This document shows, piece after piece, positions 18,401-30,400 of a stretch of DNA of 64,000 bases. This stretch comes from Pantoea conspicua (GTDB taxonomy: Bacteria; Pseudomonadota; Gammaproteobacteria; Enterobacterales; Enterobacteriaceae): NCBI RefSeq assembly GCF_002095315.1, contig NZ_MLFN01000006.1, positions 1-64,000 on the forward strand, written 5' to 3'. Position numbers and translations under genes: made by a program. The notes beneath the pieces are model-generated. The model saw only the letters and a program-made list of their open reading frames with translations. It searched no databases and was not told where the DNA came from. Positions within the stretch are counted from its first letter, which is position 1. Every line of letters starts with the position of its first letter.

Positions 18401-21400
18401 TGACGCTGACACCCAGTGTCAGGTTGCCATTCAGCAGTGAACTGAGATCGCTGCCCGGCAGGTTAACGCTCCAGTTGCCACCTGCCTGCACCGTGGTGGT
18501 GTAGCTGCGGCTGCCAAAGGTGACGGTGACCTGCGAACCGGCGGCGGCATTTTCAATCACCCCACCGATCAGCTGACCGGCAGCGGCTTCAACGATGTTG
18601 AGCAGGTTATCGTCGCCGAACAGGCCGGTAAGGTCGCCGACCACCGGCACGGCATTGACAATTGCCGTCACGGTTTCCGGTACGGTACGGATGTTCCCGG
18701 CGGCATCGGTCAGCGTGATGTTTAGCGCCAGCTCGCCGTCGCTCAGCAGCCCCAGCACGGAAGGCGGTACCACAATCGCCCACTTACCATCCTGACCCAC
18801 TGCGGCTGACAGCGTCGTTCCGCCCAGTACGACCGAGACCGTGGCGCCTACTCCCGCCGAGGTCGCGACCCCGGTAATGGTCTGCGCCACCGTGGTATCA
18901 ATGGCGCTCAGCGTTCCATCGCCAAACACCGAGTCGACCACCAGCGTCAGCGCGCTGTTGACCACTTTATTCACCGTCAGGGTGGCGTCGGTCTGGTTAC
19001 CGCTGAGGTCATTGACCCGCACGCCAAATACCAGCGCGCCATCCGTCAGGTCTGACAGCACCAGTGGATCGACATTGAGGGACCAGAAGCCATCGGCGCC
19101 CACCACCGCCGTGGCAATCGGCGCGCCGTCACCCAGGTAGAGGCCAATGGTCTGCCCTTCTGCACCCTGTGCGCTGCCGGTCAGCAGCTGACTGGTGGCC
19201 AGATCCACCGCATTGATCACGTTATTGCCGAGGAAGGCATCAATCAGGATTAGCGGTGCCGTGGTATCGACCGTCACCGCCTCACTGACGGTGGTGACGT
19301 TACCGGCGGCATCCGCCAGCTGGGCGGTAATCGGCGTGGATGCGCCATCCGGCAGTGCCTGCATGTCGCTGGCCGGTACCGTGGTGGACCAGTTGCCATT
19401 GCTTTGCACGATAGCGTTATAGGTTTTGTTATTAAAGGTGACCACCACCGTCCGCCCGACTTCAGCGGTATCGGCGGTGCCGCTAATCACCTGACTGGTA
19501 GCACTTTCAGCGGCATTGATCCGGTTGTCGCCGGTAAAGTCGTTAAGCGTCAGCGCTGGTGGCGTCAGATCGATCTGTACGCTGCCTTGTGTCGTCACCG
19601 GCGTCGTACCGTCGGTGGCATTGACAGTAATGGTTGCGCTACCGCCCGTGCCAAACGCCGTGACCGGCAAGGCGACGCTCGCCCAGCTGCCATCACCATT
19701 CAGGGTAGTGCCATAAGTTTCGCCATTGATCACCACCGAGACCACGCCGCCCGCGCCCAGGTTAGCCGAGGTGCCGCTGATCACCACCCCGCCCGCCTGG
19801 TCAGCGGTACTGATAATGTTATCGCCAGAGATCGTTCCCAGCGCCACCAGCGGTCCTGCCGGTGGCGTGAGATCAACCGCGAAGGTCACATCCTGGCTGA
19901 TGCTGTTGCCCGCCAGATCGCTGACGCTGACTGCCAGCGTGGTGGTCGGCTGCGTGAAGGAGGCCATCTGTTCCGGCGTCAGAGTCAGGCTCCAGTTGCC
20001 GTCTGCCCCGACCACCGCCGTACCGAGTGTGGTGGCACCCAGCGCAACGCTGAGCACGCTGCCCGGTTCAGCCCCGTTCGCGACACCACTCAGCAGTTGC
20101 GGCTGGATGCTCTCGCTATAGTTGAGGATGTCATCGCCGGCAAAGGCACCGACAGTCAGCGTCGGTGGCGTAGTATCGATCACCAGCGAACTGTTGATGC
20201 TGCTGCTGTTACCGGCTGCATCGGTTGCCGTCACGGTGACCGGATAGCTGCCATCGGTTAACAGCGACAGCTGTGCACTCTCCAGCGGCAGCGTCCAGCC
20301 ACCGTCGGCGGTCACCACGGCGGAGTAGACGTTGTTGCCGATTGTCACCTGCACGCTCTGGTTCTCACCCGCTTCACCGGTGGTGCCGGTCAACGTCACG
20401 CCACTGGCGACATCGGCGGCATTAATGCTGCTCTCCGGCACCAGCGTCGGCAGCGGTGCCGTGAGATCGGCGCTGAACGGCAGCTCTGCCGTACCGGTGT
20501 TGCCCGCCGCATCGACCACGCTGACCGTCAGGGTATGCGCACCGTCGCTCAGTGAGTTCAGGGCGTTGGCCGGAATAGTGACCACCCAGTTTCCATCACC
20601 GTCTACCCTTCCGGTGTAGCGTACCCCGTTGAGATCGACCGTGATACTCACTGCCTGATTGTCCCCGACGCTGCCGGTGGTGCCGGTCAGCGTCACACCT
20701 GCCGCCGCGTCACTGATGTTCAGCACGCTGTCCGTACCCAACGCGCCGTCGTTAAAGGTCGGTGTGGGCACAGTGACCTCGGTCACCACGTTAAGCGCCG
20801 TGCTGTCGGTATTACCGGCAATGTCGCTGGCGGTGACCGTGATAGTGTGGCTGCCGCTGGTGAAGGTCGCTAGCTCCGCTGGCGTCAGCGTCAGTGACCA
20901 GCTGCCATCGCCTTGTACTGTCGCCGTCAGCGGTTGATCACCATTAAAGCCTGAGATCACTACGTTCACCGTCTGTCCGGCACCGGTGATGCCGGTTGAT
21001 CCGTTCAGCACCTGCTCGCTGCCAGCTTCAGCCGCACTGAGCGCACCGTCGCCAAACGGCAGATTAAGGGTAACGTCAGGCAGTGTGTTAACCGCGACCA
21101 GTACATTACCGCCGTTGCTGGCGCTGTTACCGTTGACATCGGTGACCGTCACGGTGACCGGCCAGTTACCGTCAGGCAGCGACAGCAACAGGGCCGGTGG
21201 CAGATCCAGCGTCCAGCGGCCGTCATCTGCATCAAGGGTGGCGGAATAGACCGTACCATTGACCGTGACCGCCACGGAGGCCGGATTGGTGATGTTGAGC
21301 GCGCCTGTCAGCGTTCCACCGGCAGCCGCTTCGTCTGCATTGATACGGCCATCAGTAAACGGCGTATCCAGCGTTGGCGCGGCAATCGGCGTAATCGCCG

Positions 21401-24400
21401 AGACAAACGTCTTCGTCGCGTCAATGCTGTTACCCGCGCGGTCAGTGGTCGTCACGGTAAGGTTGTGCTGCCCGTCGCCAAGAATCGCGATGTACTCTGG
21501 TGTCAGACTGGCGGTCCAGTTGCCGTTCTCATCAACCGTCACCGATAACGGAATCCTGTCATCACCGACCGTGACGCTGACCGTCTGGCCGTCGCCCACT
21601 GCGGTAGTGCCGGTAATCAGCTGTACCGTTGCCGCTTCACTGCTGTTGATCACGTTATCGCCGAACAGCGTGGTGGCAAACGTCGGCGCCACTGGCGGCG
21701 TCAGCAGAATTTCGACGCCCGCCGTCGCCTGCGCCGGGTTACCGGCCGCATCGCGGGTGGAGACCACAACCTGAGTCTGGCCGTCTGGCAAGGCTGTCAG
21801 CGCACCCGCCTCCAGGTTCAGCGTCCAGTTGCCGCTGGCATCGACGGTGGTGGTAAAGGACTGATTGCCAATGGTAATTGTCACCTGACTATCCGCCGGC
21901 ACGCTGGTGCTGTTACCGGTGAGTGTTAGCGCACCGGCTGCATCATCGGCGCTAACCAGTGCATCACCGAAAGGCGTATTCAGGGTGATCGCTGGCAGCG
22001 TATTGAATGCCACATTCAGTGATGTGGTGGTGTCGGTGGTGGTATTCCCGGCGGCATCCGTGACCGAGACGCTGATCGGATTAGGGCCGTCAGCCAGCTG
22101 CTGTAAATCCCCTGCCGGGACAGTAATTGTCCAGACACCTTCACCGTTTGCGGTGGCGGTATAGGTCACGTTGTTCAGCGTTACGGCCACCGGCAGGCCG
22201 ATATCGGTGTTGCCGGTAATGGTCAGATCCTGCAGAGACTCGACCTGATTGAGGCTATCGCCGGCGCTGACCACGATGTCAGTCAGAATCGGCAGCATGG
22301 TATCCAGGCTGATCTGCTGGGTTGCGCTGGCCGAATTGCCCGCCACGTCACTGGCTGTCACCGTCACGGTCTGACTGCTGCCCGATGCCAGGTTATCGAA
22401 GGCGGTCGAAGGAATGTTGACTGTCCAGTTGCCATTCGCATCGAGCGTGGTGGTGTAATCGGCCTGATTGAACGTTACCGTGACCAGCGTGCCGCTGACC
22501 AGCTGGGTGCTGGTGCCGCTGACCGCCACCTCGCCCGCGGCTTCGGTGGCGTTGATCACATCATCACCCGCGACCACATTGACGCTGAGCGTCGGCTGGG
22601 CCTGATCGCTGGCGACTACCACCAGGCTGCTGCTGCTGCTGGCAGGGTTACCGGCAACATCAGCAGAAACCACCACCAGTAGCTGCTCGCCATCCGGCAG
22701 ATTCCCCACATCCGCCGCCGGGACGGTCACCGTCCAGCCGCCACCGGCGACTACCGTACCGCTGTAGTCGATATTGTTCAGCGTAACCGTGACCACCTGA
22801 CCTTCAGCCAGATTGGTGCTGGTGCCGCTGATAATGAGATCGTTTGCCGCTTCGGCCTGATTAAGGTAATTATCATCGCTGATCGGCCCGATGGTCAGGG
22901 TTGGCAGCGTTGCACCGTCGGCATCACGGGTCAGCGTCTGGCTGGTACTGTTTGAATTGCCTGCCGCATCGGTAAGCGATACCCCAACCAGATAGCTGCC
23001 ATCCGTCAGCCCCTGCAGCACGCTGGCAGGCAGTGTCACCTGCCAGCTGCCATCAGACAGCACCTGCGTCTGGTAATCCACATTCTGGAAACTGACGGTG
23101 ACGATCTGACCGGCATCAGCAACGGAGGCGGTGCCGCTAATCGCGACATCCTGCAGCACCTCCAGTGAGTTAATGATGTTGTCGCCACCGATGGCGTTGA
23201 TGCTCAGCGCAGGTAGCGTGAAATCTACCGTAACGCTGCTGGCCAGCGAGCCGCTGTTACCGGCAGCATCGCTGACGTTCACCACCAGCGTGGCGATGCC
23301 TTCGCTCAGCCCCTGCAACTCCGCCGCTGTCAGCGTCACCGCCCAGTTGCCCTGCGCATCGACCGTGGCAGGATAATCGTTGTCGCCCAGCGTGACGATC
23401 ACCGTCTGATCTTCGCCGATCAAACCGGTGGTGCCACTGAGGGTCTGGCTGGTGTCAGCGTCGTTACGGCTCAGATAGCCATCACCAAACGGCGTTTCAA
23501 TGCTGACCGACAGCGAACCGGTTGCCACATTGATCTCGCGCGTTTCGGTTACCGGGTTGCCCGCCGCATCACTGACGGTGGCGGTCAGAATATAGAGACC
23601 GGCCGGAATACCCGCCAGCGCGCCAGCCGGTAACGTCAGGCTCCAGTCGCCATTTTCTGCCACCGTGGTGGTCCAGATCTGATTGTTGAGCGTCAGGGTG
23701 ACCAGCTGGCCTTCCCCGGCATCACTGCTGCCGCTCAGGATAACCGGCGCGTTGCTTTCGGCAATATTGACGATGTCGTCATCCGCCACCGCATTAAGGA
23801 TTAAGGCTGGCGGCGTCAGATCTACCCGCACACTGCCGTCGGTAGCGGCGGTATTGCCTGCCGCATCACGTACCGTCACGCTGTAGCTGATGTTCTCTTC
23901 CGGCAGATCGGCCAGCGCGGCGGCGGGCACAGAAATCGACCAGTTACCGTTGCTGTCAGCCGTCGCGGTATAGGTGTTGCCATTCAGCACCACGCTGACG
24001 GTCTGGCCGTCACCGGTGGCCCCGGTGATGCCGCTCAGGGTCTGATCGCGGGTAATGTCGCTGCTGTTAAGCGTGCCATCGCCAAACGTGCTGGTGATCG
24101 CCGGATCGGGCAGACTGGTCGCCAGCACGGTGAGCGTCGAGGTGCTGCTGAGCGTCGTGCCACCGCTGTCGGTCGCGGTGACCGTCAGGGTGTAAGCGCC
24201 ATCCGCCAGACCGGCCAATGCATTGGCCGGTACGATCAGGCTCCAGTTACCGTTCGCCGAGACCTGCGCGGTGTAGCTGATATCGTTAAGCAATACCGTG
24301 ACCGTGCCGTCCTGAGGCACATTGACCGAGGTGCCGGTCACGATCAGCGGCTCACCCAGCTCCTGGGCATTCAGATAGTTATCCTCACTCAGCGCATTAA

Positions 24401-27400
24401 GCGCGAGGCCGGAAGCGTTGCTGTTGACGTCGAAGGCCAGCGTATTGCTGGCGGTGTTGCCCGCCACGTCGCTGACCGCCACCGTAAAGCTGGCGCTACC
24501 GTCAGCCAGCGCACTCAGTGCGCCAGCTGGCACGGTCAGGCTCCAGACACCGTTCGTCTGCACTGCCGCACTGTAAATGTTGCCGTCAATAGTCACGGTC
24601 ACCAGCTGACCTGGCTCGACATTGGTGGTGGTACCGGAGAGGCGTTGATCGGTCTGCCGCTCCGCGCCATCCACCACATTATTGCCGGCAAACGCATCCA
24701 GCGTCAGGGTTGGCAGGCTAGCCGGCTCAACTTTCAGCGCCAGGCTGGTGCTGGTGATGGTGCTGTTGCCTGCTGCATCGCTGGCGGTCACGGTCAGCGG
24801 ATAGCTGCCGTTGATCAGTCCGCTGTAAATAGTGGCGGGCAGCACCAGCGTCCAGTTGCCGTTCGCGTCCGCCGTGGTGCTGAGGCTGGTGCCGTTAAAG
24901 CTGGCAACAATCAGGGCGTTAGCATCACTGCTGCCGCCGAGTGCCAGCGGCTGCTGACTTTCGGCGACATTAATGATGCCGTCCGACGGCGTATTCAGGC
25001 TGAGTGACGGTGGCAGCGTATCAACCGCCACCGTACCGACTGCCTGACTGCTGTTACCGGCCACATCGCTGACCACAACGGTGTAGGCGGTATCCCCCTG
25101 TGGCAGGGCTGACAGCGCCTCAGACGGGATAGTGACCTGCCAGTTACCCGCCTCATCGACCGACCCGCTGTAGCTGACGCCACCCAGCGTCACACCGACC
25201 GTCTGGCCGTCGCCGCTGACGCCAGTGTTACCGGTGATGATGCCGCTGGTTGCCGCTTCCGCACCGTTGAGAATGTTGTCACTAAAGGCGTCGCCTGCCG
25301 TAGCGACAGGCAGCGTGGTGGCGATGACGGTAATGACCGAGCCGGTGGTCGCCAGCGGCGTGCCGCCAGCATCGGTAACGGTGGTGGTAACGGTCAGCGG
25401 ACCGTCCGGTGCGGTGGTAAAGGTGCCTGCCGGTAAGATCAGGCTCCAGCTTCCGTCTGCCGCCACGGTGGTGGTGACGGTGGTGCCATTCGCTGTCACC
25501 CCGACGATGCTGCCTTGCGGCAGACCGCTGGTGCTGCCGCTTACCGCCACATCACCAGTCAGTTCACTGGCGTTGAGGTAGTTATCGCCGCTGATCGGTG
25601 CCAGGGCGACAGACGGCTGGGTGGTATCCACGCTAAAGTTAAGCGGGCTGCTGATGGTGTTGCCTACCGCATTGATCACGCTGACGGACAGGGTCTGACT
25701 GCCCTCCCCCAGACCGGCCAGCGCGCCTGCCGGCAGCACAATGCTCCAGCTGCCGCTGGCGTCCACCACGCCAGCGTAGTCGATGCCATTGAGAGAGACG
25801 CTGACCTGCTGACCCGATTCGACATTGGTGGTAGTGCCGCGCAGGGTAAGCGGCTGCAGTTGTTCGGCGGCACTCACCACGCCATCGCCAGCAAAGGTGT
25901 CACTGTCAATGGTCAGCGTTGGCTGGAGTTCTGGCGCGTTCACCACGTTCAGATCGATGATCTGGCTGGTCTGGTTGCCATTGGCGTCGGTGGAGGTGAG
26001 GGTCAGTGAATTGCTGCCCGACGGCAGCGCGGCCAGATCGTCAGGAGAAATCTGCAACGTCCACCCGCCGTTGACGCCAACGGTGGTGCTGTAGAGCGTA
26101 TCGTTCAGCCCGACCGTAATCCGATCACCATTCTGACCGGTACCGCTGATCACCAGTGGCTGCGTCAGATCGCCGACGCTCAGCGCATTGTCGCCGCTGA
26201 CCGGCTCGACGCTCAGCGGCGGCGCGGCGGTCGCCACGCTCAGCGTGCTGCTCTGGCTGCTGCTGTTGCCCGCGACGTCACTGACGGTGACCACCACCGG
26301 ATAGCTGCTGCCGTTACTCAGACCCGCCAGTGCAGCTGACGGTACGGCCAGCGACCAGTTACCGTCGATATTGACCGTGCCGGTGTACGTGACGCCGTTC
26401 AGCGTCAGGCTGACCCGATCACCTTCACTGCCGGTTCCGCTAAAGCTGAAGCCCGCCGCCTGTTCCGCGCCGTTCAGCACGCCGTCACCCGCTGGCGGAT
26501 TAAGACTGAAATCCGGTGCGGTTGTATTAACGGTCACCGGCAGGACGCTGCTGTTGCTGTTACCACCGACGCTGGTGACCGTGACGTTAAGGTCGTAGCG
26601 GCCATCGTTCAGCGCCTGCAAATCGGCGCGTGGCACGGTGACCGTCCAGCGACCGTCATCAGCGACAATCGCCTGATAGGGAACGTCATTCAGCGCCAGG
26701 CTGACGATGCTGCCAGGCGCGACGGTTCCGCTGATCGTCAGATCGGCGTCAGCCTCAGCGCCATTAATAATGCCATCACTGGCAATCGGGTTGACCACCA
26801 GCGTCGGAATACCGGTATCCACCGTCAGTGGCACCGTGGTGCTGTTGCTGTTGCCGGCCAGATCGAAGGTGGTGACGGTGATCGGATTACTGCCCTGGGC
26901 AAGCGCCTGCAGGGCCGATGGTGGCAGGATCAGGCTCCAGTCACCATTCGCTGCTACCGTTGCCGGCCAGGTATTGCCGCCGACGGTAACGTTAACCGCC
27001 AGGCCTGGTGCTGTGGTTCCGGTCAGCGTCTGAACCGTGCTGGCTTCGGCACTGTTGAGCACGCTGTCGGTAAACGGCGTATCGATTGCCGGAGCAGCCA
27101 GCGGCGTGGTCGCCACCAGCAGCGTCTGGCTGCTGGTGACCTCACCTGACGTCACGGTCACCGTGGTGCTACCTTGCGGCAGGTTAGCCAGATCCCCCGC
27201 CGGGACGGTGACCGCCCAGGCGCCGGTTTCATCGGTGGTGGCGCTATAGACGGTGCCGCCCGCCACCAGCGTCACGCTGACCACGCTGCCGACAGGCAGG
27301 TTGCTGGAACTGCCGCTGACAGTCAGATCGCTCAGCGCTTCAATCGCGTTAAGTGCATTATCCTCACTCACGGGTGCAATCGATAACAGCGGCGCGTCAG

Positions 27401-30400
27401 TGGTAATGACGGTGAACTGCCCTTCAGCAGGCTGCGCCGGGTTACCGGCAACGTCCGAAATCGCCACCGTAAAGGTTTTTTCTCCGGCCGCGCCCAGCGA
27501 TCCCGCTGGCAGCGTGACGCTCCAGTCACCATTTGCCCGTACTTCGCCATCATAAGACTGACCGTTGATCGTCAGCACCACCGGCGTACCGGCCGGAACG
27601 CCGGTCACGCTGCCGGTGACCAGAATGTCACTGAGCTGTTCCGCGCTATCGACCTGATTGTCAGCGGTGACCGGATTGATGGTCAGCGCTGGCTGCGTCG
27701 CCGCCAGCACGGTAACGTCAGACAGCACGCTGCTGCTGTTACCGTACGCATCCGTGAGGGTCACGTTAACCGGATAGATAGCGTCAGCCAGCTGGTCAAT
27801 TACCGCCGCCGGCACCGTGGCGCTCCAGTTGCCGCTGGTATCGACCGTCGCGGTGTAGACCGCGCCGTTAAAGTCGACCGATACCGTATCCCCTGCACTG
27901 CCGCCACGTCCGTCGAGGGTCAGATCCTGGCTGTGCTCAGCAATATTGATATAACCATCGCTGCCGGGTCTGGACAGGTCCAGCAGCGGTGGCGTGGTGG
28001 CAAAGGTCACGGCATCCGCCGTCTGGCTGACGTTGCCATCGCTGTCGGTGGCAACTACCGTAATCGTCTGCGCACCCTCCGGCACCTGCGCCAGATCGGC
28101 AGCCGGAATGTTAACGCTCCAGTTGCCATCCTGCGTGACTACCGCGCTGTAAGTCTGTCCGTTGAGGGAGACGCGAATCTGATCGCCCTGATCGCCGGTA
28201 CCGCTGACGATCAGCGGCTGCTGCGCATCGGCAACGTTGATCACGCCATCATCGGTGAGATCGTTCAGGGTTAACGCAGGCAGAGCGATCGCAACCCGCA
28301 GTTCAGTAGCCTGCTCGCTGCTGTTACCGGCAGCATCGGTCACCGTGACCGTCACCGGATAGGTCTGGTTGGCGAGCGCGCCAAGATCGGCGATCGGCAC
28401 CGACGTGGCCCAGTTACCATTGTCATCCACCGTGGCGGTGTAGGTTTTGTCATTCAGCACCACCGAGACGGTATCGCCTGCCGTGCCGGTACCGCCAATC
28501 AGCAGCGGTTGTGTCAGGTCGCCGTTGCTGAGCACGCCGTCACCGCCGGGCGCTGCGACCGTTGCGACCGGCAACGGGGTACTAACCGCCAGCGACTGAG
28601 TCTGAGTGATGCTGTTGCCGCTGGCATCGGTCAGGGTGACGCCTAAGGTGTAACTGCTGCCATCCGCCAGCGCCTGCAGCGCGTCGGACGGTACGGTGAC
28701 GGTCCAGTTGCCAGCGTTATCCACCGTGGCGCTGTAACTCTGGTTATTCAGCACCACCGACACCACTTCGCCCGGCGCAGCGCCGGTGCCGCTGACCGGC
28801 AGCCCGGCCGAGACTTCGCTGCTGTTGAGAATGCCGTCACCGCCAGCCACCGCCGCCACAATCAGATTTGGCAACAGCGTATCAACGCTGAAATTCAGGG
28901 TATCCTCAACGCGGTTACCCGCCTCATCGATAACCGCGATATTCAGGCTGTTGGCGCCCTGCGGCAGCAAAGCGAGATCGCTGGCCGGCAGGGCCAGGCT
29001 CCAGTTGCCGTCGGCGCTCACCGTAGCGCTGTAGGTTTTGCCATTGAGTTCCAGCCCGACCTGCTGACCCGCCACCGCTTTTCCGGTGGTGCCGCCGATC
29101 AGCTGATCGCTGCTGGCGTCGGCGCGGTTGAGAATGCCATCAGTGAGCGCGCTGGTGTTCAGGTTGATCTCTGGCTGGTTACTCACCACCACGTTTAGCG
29201 GTGCTGAATCGGTCAGCAGCGTGTTAGTCGCATCAAAGGCGGTCACCGACACCGACTGGACCCCATCGGCGATCCCGGCCAGAGCGCTGGCCGGGACGGT
29301 GACGCTCCAGAATCCGTTGCTGGCGACCACGCCGCTGTAGGTGCTGCCGTTAAAGGCGACCAGCACGGCCTGCCCGGCGGCGACGCCAACGGCTGAACCG
29401 GAGATCAGCAGATCGCTGCCGATCTCCTGCTGGTTAAGGAAGCCATCGCCGCTTAATGGCTCGCTGATGGTCAGTACGCCCGGCTCGCCTGCGGCTGGCG
29501 CGATGTTGATCTCACGGCTGTCGCTGGCGGCGATGCCTGCCGCGCTGCTGACGCTCACCGCAAGCGGGGTGGTACCTGCCGCCAGTGCGCTCAGCGCCGC
29601 AGACGGAATCTGAGTGCTCCAGCGACCATCCGCGCCAACCTGCGCACTGTAACTGTCGCCTGCCAGCGTGATGGTGACGGTTTGCCCCGCTTCGACGTTA
29701 AGGGTTGTGCCGGAGAGCGTCTGATCGACAGCTTTCTCGCCGTTGTCCAGCAGATCGTCACCGGCAAAGGGATCGATCGTAATCGCGGGAGCGCCAGGCT
29801 CGGGTGAGGCTTCGACCACGATGCCGCGGCTTTCGCTGGCCCCGACGCCCGCCAGGTTATTCACGGTGGCGCTCACGGTAGCGCTTCCGGCAGCCACTGC
29901 AGCCAGCGCGCTGGCCGGAATGGTCAGGCTCCAGCTGCCATCCGCCACTACCGTGGCGCTGAAACTCTGATCGCCGAACGTGACAGTCACAATCTGTCCC
30001 GCCTCGACGTTGGTGGTGCTGCCGCTCAGCAACTGTTCAGTCGCTTTCTCGTCATTATTCAGTACATCATCAACCGCAAACTGATCAATGGTCAGCGTGG
30101 GAACGCCAGGAACGGCCGGCGATGCTTCGACGGTGATCGGCAGGCTTTCACTCACGGCGGTGCCTGCCGCGTTGCTGACCGTGACGACCAGCGTCGTGGA
30201 CCCCGTTGCCAGTGCGCCAAGCGCATCGGCGGCGATGCTGATATTCCAGCTACCGTCGTCGCTGACGGTGCCACTGTATGACTGCCCGCCCAGTGTCACG
30301 GTCACAATCTGACCCGCTTCCACATTGGTGGTGGTGCCGGAAACTGCCTGTGCATCCAGCTTCTCGTCGTTACTCAACAGGTTATCGCCGGTGAACGCAT

